NCBI RefSeq assembly: GCF_005280735.1
Contig: NZ_CP040077.1
Coordinates: 806,001-870,000 of the forward strand
Source: Trinickia violacea
GTDB lineage: Bacteria; Pseudomonadota; Gammaproteobacteria; Burkholderiales; Burkholderiaceae
Reading direction: 5' to 3'
Length of the DNA stretch: 64,000 bases
Numbering within the stretch: the stretch's first letter is position 1; every line of letters begins with the position of its first letter. Position numbers and translations under genes: made by a program. A model generated the notes under the pieces. That model was given only the letters and a program-made list of their open reading frames with translations. It searched no databases and was not told the DNA's origin. Of the stretch, positions 60,090 through 64,000 are shown piece after piece.

Positions 60090-60728
60090 TCAGGGCGAAA
60101 GCCGCGAAATGCGCCAATCGCTGCCGGGTTCGCGCGTGTACAGCACGCGGTCGTGCAGGCGCGAGGGGCGTCCCTGCCAGAATTCGATCGTGTCGGGAAC
60201 GAGCCGGTAGCCGCCCCAATGCGGCGGGCGCGGCGGGTTTTCGCCATAACGCTCGCTCATTTCGCGCTCGCGCGCTTCGAGCACCGTGCGGTTCGCGATC
60301 ACTTGGCTTTGATCCGACGCCCAAGCGCCGATGCGCGAGCCGAGCGGCCGCGACGTGAAATACGCATCGCTTTCTTGCGCGCTCGTTTTGACGACGGCGC
60401 CCTCGATGCGGACTTGTCGCTCGAGTTCGATCCAGTAGAAAAGGAGACTGGCGTGCGGGTTATGTGCGAGATCGCGGCCCTTGCGGCTCTCGTAGTTCGT
60501 GAAGAACACGAAGCCACGTTCGTCGACACCCTTGATAAGCACGATGCGTGCCGATGGACGGCCGTGTTCGTCGACGGTGGCGAGCGTCATGGTGTTCGGT
60601 TCGGGCAGTTTGGCGTCGACTGCCTGCTTGAACCACAGGTCGAATTGGCGGATCGGATCGCGATCCACGTCTGATTCGTCAAGCGACCCGAGCGCGTAGT
60701 TTTTGCGAAGTTCGGCAAGTGTGCTCAT
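60090..60728 (-). CDS. pdxH: Pyridoxine/pyridoxamine 5'-phosphate oxidase
   Basis: The FMN enzyme that makes pyridoxal 5'-phosphate, 212 residues. Motifs: LRKNYALGSLDESDVDRDPIRQF, NTMTLATVDEHGRPSARIVLIKG, FVFFTNYESRKGRDLAHNP, and the C-terminal FWQGRPSRLHDRVLY and WRISRLSP. A longer overlapping frame exists upstream but ATG 60728 is the family start. It is divergent from tcdA, 138 bp away. Confidence 0.95.
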   Translation of the reverse strand: MSTLAELRKNYALGSLDESDVDRDPIRQFDLWFKQAVDAKLPEPNTMTLATVDEHGRPSARIVLIKGVDERGFVFFTNYESRKGRDLAHNPHASLLFYWIELERQVRIEGAVVKTSAQESDAYFTSRPLGSRIGAWASDQSQVIANRTVLEAREREMSERYGENPPRPPHWGGYRLVPDTIEFWQGRPSRLHDRVLYTREPGSDWRISRLSP

Positions 60729-60866
60729 ATTCTTATGCGAACACTTCAATTGATTCAGTATAGCGAAGGCGTAAAAAACTTGCGTCGGCGCGGCATGATT
60801 CGCGAGCGTTTGGCGACGATCAGGCAAAATATCGGCTTCGAATTCCGCCTGTTGGTCCACATCGCC

Positions 60867-61730
60867 ATGTCCAGCCCCCGCGCCTCCGCGACGAGTCCCG
60901 ATCTTACTACCAGCCGCGCAGACGAGTTTGACGCGGATCGTGCGCGCCGCTTCGGCGGCGTGTCGCGCCTCTACGGCGCGCCCGCGCTCGCGGCGTTCGA
61001 GCGCTCGCACGTGGCGGTGATCGGGATCGGCGGGGTCGGCTCGTGGGCCGTCGAGGCGCTTGCGCGCAACGCGGTCGGCAGTTTGACGCTCATCGATCTG
61101 GACAACGTCGCGGAAAGCAACACGAACCGGCAGATCCACGCGCTCGACGGCAACTTCGGCAAGCCGAAGGTCGAGGCGATGGCCGAGCGCGTTGCGCTGA
61201 TCAATCCGGCGTGCGACGTGCGGCTCGTGGAGGACTTCGTCGAGCCGGACAACTTCGCCGCCTTGCTCGGCTGCGGCTTCGACTACGTGATCGACGCCAT
61301 CGACAGCGTGCGCACGAAGACGGCGCTGATCGCATGGTGCGTCGAGCGCGGGCAACCGCTCGTGACGGTGGGCGGCGCGGGCGGGCAGCTCGACCCGACG
61401 CGCATCCGCATCGACGACCTCGCGCTGACGATTCAGGACCCGCTGCTTTCGAAAGTGCGCGCGCAACTGCGCAAGCAGCACGGCTTTCCGCGCGGACCGA
61501 AAGCGAAATTCAAGGTGAGCGCCGTGTATTCCGACGAGCCGCTGATCTATCCGGAGGCGGCCGTGTGCGATATCGATGAAGAAGCGCAGCACGTGAGCAC
61601 ATCGCCGGGCCACACGGGCCCGGTCGGGCTGAACTGCGCGGGTTTTGGCTCGAGCGTGTGCGTGACGGCGAGCTTCGGGTTCGCGGCCGCCGCCCACGCG
61701 TTGCGCGCACTGGCGAAAGCGGCCGCTTGA
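60867..61730 (+). CDS. tcdA: tRNA threonylcarbamoyladenosine dehydratase TcdA
   Basis: An E1-like ATP-dependent enzyme of 287 residues that cyclises t6A37 to ct6A37 in tRNA. The Rossmann ATP site is VAVIGIGGVGSWAVEALARNAVG, then LIDLDNVAESNTNRQIHA, DYVIDAIDSVRTKTALIAWC and the C-terminal PGHTGPVGLNCAGFGSSV. The frame opens at 60735 but the start at ATG 60867 matches the family. It acts after the Sua5-type enzyme encoded at 2219-3259. Confidence 0.92.
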   Translation: MSSPRASATSPDLTTSRADEFDADRARRFGGVSRLYGAPALAAFERSHVAVIGIGGVGSWAVEALARNAVGSLTLIDLDNVAESNTNRQIHALDGNFGKPKVEAMAERVALINPACDVRLVEDFVEPDNFAALLGCGFDYVIDAIDSVRTKTALIAWCVERGQPLVTVGGAGGQLDPTRIRIDDLALTIQDPLLSKVRAQLRKQHGFPRGPKAKFKVSAVYSDEPLIYPEAAVCDIDEEAQHVSTSPGHTGPVGLNCAGFGSSVCVTASFGFAAAAHALRALAKAAA

Positions 61731-61761
61731 GAGGCGCTTGATCCGCGCGAGATCTGAAGAC

Positions 61762-62610
61762 TCAGTTCAGTGCGGCACTGAGCTTGCGTCGCCACTGCGA
61801 CACCAGCTCCGGCTGGTGTGCCGCAAGATCGAAAACCGAGAGCATGGTCTTGCGCCCGATGTCTTCGCGGAACGACCGGTCGCGTTGGACGATTTCGAGC
61901 AAGTGCCCCAGCGCACCCGCGTAGTCGCGGCGTGCGATCAACGCATTGGCCAGATCGAAGCGCGCTTCCAGATCGCCCGGATTCGCGGCGACCCGGGCTT
62001 CGAGCGCATCGGTGGGCGGCAGGTCGGTTGCGACATCGAGCGCGTCGAGCCGCGTTTTCAGCGCGTTATAGCGCGGATCGACCCCTTGCTTGACCTTCGG
62101 CGACAACAGTTCGGCTTCGGCGCGCGCATCCTCGACGCGATCATGTGCGATCAGCAGCTCGATCAGGTCGAGGCGCGCATCGTCGTAGCCCGGATCGAGC
62201 GCGAGCGCGGCCTTCAGGTGGTCGAGCGCCTCGCCCGTTTGACCTTCCTCGAGCGCGAACTGTGCGGCGCGGCGTTCGGCCTGGGCCGGGTCCGGCACGA
62301 GACGATCGATGAATTCGCGCAATTGCCCTTCAGGCAGCACGCCGATGAATTGATCGACGGCCTGCCCTTCGGCGAAGGCGATCACATGCGGAATGCTGCG
62401 CACCTGGAAGTGCGCGGCGAGCTGCTGATTCTCGTCGACGTTCACCTTCACGAGCTTCCACTTGCCCGCATGCTCCTGCTCGAGCTTTTCGAGCATTGGG
62501 CCGAGCGACTTGCACGGGCCGCACCACGGTGCCCAGAAATCGACCAGGACCGGCTGCATCAGCGACGCCTCGATGACGTCTTTTTCGAAAGTGGCTAGGG
62601 TGGTGTCCAT
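61762..62610 (-). CDS. cnoX: Thioredoxin-TPR chaperedoxin (CnoX/YbbN-like)
   Basis: A 282-residue protein with an N-terminal thioredoxin fold and a C-terminal TPR-like helical part (about 125-282). The thioredoxin site is intact, FWAPWCGPCKSLGPML, unlike E. coli YbbN (SQHC), so it may be an active oxidoreductase. It is expected to protect proteins under oxidative or heat stress and pass them to chaperones. ATG 62610 is the family start; the frame extends to 62697 with unlikely sequence. Confidence 0.9.
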   Translation of the reverse strand: MDTTLATFEKDVIEASLMQPVLVDFWAPWCGPCKSLGPMLEKLEQEHAGKWKLVKVNVDENQQLAAHFQVRSIPHVIAFAEGQAVDQFIGVLPEGQLREFIDRLVPDPAQAERRAAQFALEEGQTGEALDHLKAALALDPGYDDARLDLIELLIAHDRVEDARAEAELLSPKVKQGVDPRYNALKTRLDALDVATDLPPTDALEARVAANPGDLEARFDLANALIARRDYAGALGHLLEIVQRDRSFREDIGRKTMLSVFDLAAHQPELVSQWRRKLSAALN

Positions 62611-62723
62611 CGCATCCTCGTCAAATGGTGTCCGGTGAGCGCTTCGGGAGCGGCTCGACGCTTGCTTGCGAGATGGGGGCGGAGCAACGGCTTTCAATGG
62701 TGCCTTTCAACGGCGCGTTCCGT

Positions 62724-63605
62724 TCACCGCGCCGCGCGCTCCGGCAGCGGAATCCATTCCGTCTCGCCTGGAATCTTGCCCATCTCTTGCCGCATCCACG
62801 CTTCCTTGGCGTGCGCGATCTTCTCGCGCGAACTCGCGACGAAATTCCATTCGATGAAACGCTCGCCCGGGAGCTTCTCGCCGCCGAGCAGCATCACGGT
62901 CGCGCCTGCCCGGCTCGCGAGCGTGGCCGTCTCGCCCGGTGTGAGCACCGCCATTTGCTCGACAGCGAGGGGCTCGCCGTCGATCGACAGGTCGCCCTCC
63001 ACGAGATAGACGCCGCGCTCGTCATGCTCGGGCTCGAGCGCGAACGCGCTGCCCGGCGCGAAATGCGCGGCTGCATAGAGCGTGCCCGAGAACGTCGTGA
63101 CCGGCGAAGTCTCGCCGAACGCGGTGCCGGCGATCACGCGCAGCGTCACGCCGTTGCGCTCGATTTGCGGCAACGTGGCGGCGGCGTGATGCTCGAAGAA
63201 AGGTTCGTCGTCCTCGTGCTCGAGCGGCAGCGCGACCCAAGTCTGGATCCCATGCATCGTCAGGCCCCGCCCGCGCTCTTCATCGGGCGTGCGCTCCGAA
63301 TGGACGATGCCGCGCCCGGCCGTCATCCAGTTCACGTCGCCGGGAACGATCTTCTGGACCGAGCCGATGCTGTCGCGATGCATGATCGAGCCTTCGAACA
63401 AATAGGTGACCGTCGCCAGCCCGATATGCGGATGCGGGCGCACGTCGAGACCGGTGCCCGGCGTGAGTGTGGCGGGCCCCATGTGGTCGAAGAAAATGAA
63501 CGGGCCGATCAGGCGGGCGGCCATGGCCGGTAGAACGCGCCGCACGGCGAGGCCGCCGACGTCGCGGACATGGGGCTTGAGGATGGCTTTGATCGAGTCG
63601 GGCAT
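62724..63605 (-). CDS. Pirin family protein
   Basis: A bicupin protein of 293 residues. The N-terminal metal cupin shows DHMGPATLTPGTGLDVRPHPHIGLATVTYLFEG and MTAGRGIVHSERTPDE, giving the His/Glu iron site; the second cupin is less conserved and metal-free. Bacterial pirins act as quercetin dioxygenases or redox-linked regulators. There is no clear operon partner. Confidence 0.9.
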   Translation of the reverse strand: MPDSIKAILKPHVRDVGGLAVRRVLPAMAARLIGPFIFFDHMGPATLTPGTGLDVRPHPHIGLATVTYLFEGSIMHRDSIGSVQKIVPGDVNWMTAGRGIVHSERTPDEERGRGLTMHGIQTWVALPLEHEDDEPFFEHHAAATLPQIERNGVTLRVIAGTAFGETSPVTTFSGTLYAAAHFAPGSAFALEPEHDERGVYLVEGDLSIDGEPLAVEQMAVLTPGETATLASRAGATVMLLGGEKLPGERFIEWNFVASSREKIAHAKEAWMRQEMGKIPGETEWIPLPERAAR

Positions 63606-63774
63606 GGCGGTGTCCTGTGTCGACGGGCGCTTGCGCTTCGGAGCGAACGCCCCTCACATGCAGCGTTGGTGCGCTGCGTTGAGTGGAACGGAGAGCGCCC
63701 ATTCTACTGCGCTGTGGTCGGAGGGACAGGCCGCCGACCACAGCATTAGCCGTTCGGACGATGCCCGCGGCGCG

Positions 63775-64000
63775 TTAGGCCATGCGATTCTTCGCTAACG
63801 GCGGATTCGCCGCGAAATAGCGCTTGATGCCCTTCAGGATCGCGTCGGCCATCTTGTCGCGATAGGCTTCGTCGTTGAGCTTCTGCTCTTCTTCGGGGTT
63901 ACTGATGAACGCGGTTTCCACGAGGATCGACGGAATGTCAGGCGCTTTCAGCACCGCGAAGCCCGCTTGTTCGACCGAGCCCTTGTGCAGCTTGTTGATT
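63775..64000 (-). CDS. amiC: N-acetylmuramoyl-L-alanine amidase (AmiC-type), C-terminal part
   Basis: The visible last 74 residues belong to the Amidase_3 catalytic domain: VLKAPDIPSILVETAFISNPEEE with the catalytic Glu, then NDEAYRDKMADAILKGIKRYF. The enzyme removes peptide stems from peptidoglycan during daughter-cell separation. The gene runs off the window at 64000, so the signal, AMIN domain and most of the catalytic domain are outside. The stop is at 63775-63777. Confidence 0.88.
   Translation of the reverse strand, partial: INKLHKGSVEQAGFAVLKAPDIPSILVETAFISNPEEEQKLNDEAYRDKMADAILKGIKRYFAANPPLAKNRMA

Noticed and set aside
60728..61697. N-terminal extension of the PdxH frame
   Set aside because: It is antisense to tcdA and lacks family similarity; ATG 60728 is the normal start.

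Overview
The window is GC-rich, densely coded beta-proteobacterial chromosome. Gene content and order point to the Burkholderia/Paraburkholderia/Trinickia group: purC-purE-purK, a BpeR/BpeAB-OprB-type efflux locus, a kynABU cluster with KynR, a zur-znuACB operon and a polyol ABC-transport locus. I saw no rRNA, tRNA or CRISPR array. All functional calls come from reading the sequence and protein motifs; no database search was run.

Layout. 1-3.3 kb: purine biosynthesis (purC 3' end, purE, purK) and a Sua5-type threonylcarbamoyl-AMP synthase, closed by a terminator. 3.4-7.5 kb, minus strand: an SGNH lipoprotein hydrolase, a fatty-acid-hydroxylase-superfamily membrane enzyme and the PBP4-type enzyme DacB. 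7.8-11.4 kb: a QseBC/PmrAB-like two-component system followed by a DegP/MucD protease, with a PmrA/QseB-like box in front of the protease. 11.6-15.4 kb: small accessory genes and a GlxA-type regulator divergent from an isochorismatase-like hydrolase. 15.4-22.5 kb: TetR regulator and RND tripartite pump with an AcrR/TtgR-like operator over the promoter. 22.7-28.1 kb: NCS2 purine permease, an FGGY kinase and the glutathione-dependent formaldehyde detoxification pair. 28.1-31.2 kb: zur-znuA-znuC-znuB, translationally coupled, with tandem Zur boxes. 31.4-37.5 kb: polyol dehydrogenase plus a complete sugar-alcohol ABC transporter with an embedded HAD phosphatase. 46.5-52.4 kb: the catabolic half of the same locus (SorC-type regulator, xylulokinase, D-arabinitol-4-dehydrogenase-like enzyme and another FGGY kinase). 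52.5-56 kb: tryptophan-to-anthranilate genes. 56-64 kb: flavin reductase, MsrA, DUF72 protein, cyclopropane fatty acid synthase, PdxH, TcdA, CnoX/YbbN, pirin and the end of an amidase.

The most interesting segment is 38.2-46.4 kb, an island set inside the polyol locus beside a decayed IS3-type transposase. It encodes a 56-residue double-glycine precursor peptide too short for ordinary gene calling (38363-38533), a radical SAM/SPASM maturase, a secreted alpha/beta-hydrolase, and a type I export system: HlyD-like adaptor, C39-peptidase ABC transporter and TolC-like channel. The predicted 21-residue core (residues 36-56) is rich in aromatics, contains FAN and FSK triplets and ends in Lys-Arg-Phe. 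I read this as a ribosomally made, radical-SAM-crosslinked peptide (triceptide/daropeptide-like) with leader removal coupled to export. The peptide, maturase and hydrolase are AT-rich, while the export genes are closer to host composition, so the island looks mosaic.

The two halves of the polyol locus share an almost identical block of about 35 bp centred on a GAGCAATTGCTC-type palindrome (31315-31349, and inverted at 50584-50618). This suggests one SorC-type regulator still controls both sides of the island. A Burkholderiales-type GC-rich repeat sits between the ribosome binding site and the signal peptide of the transporter's binding protein and seems to have been absorbed into its reading frame.
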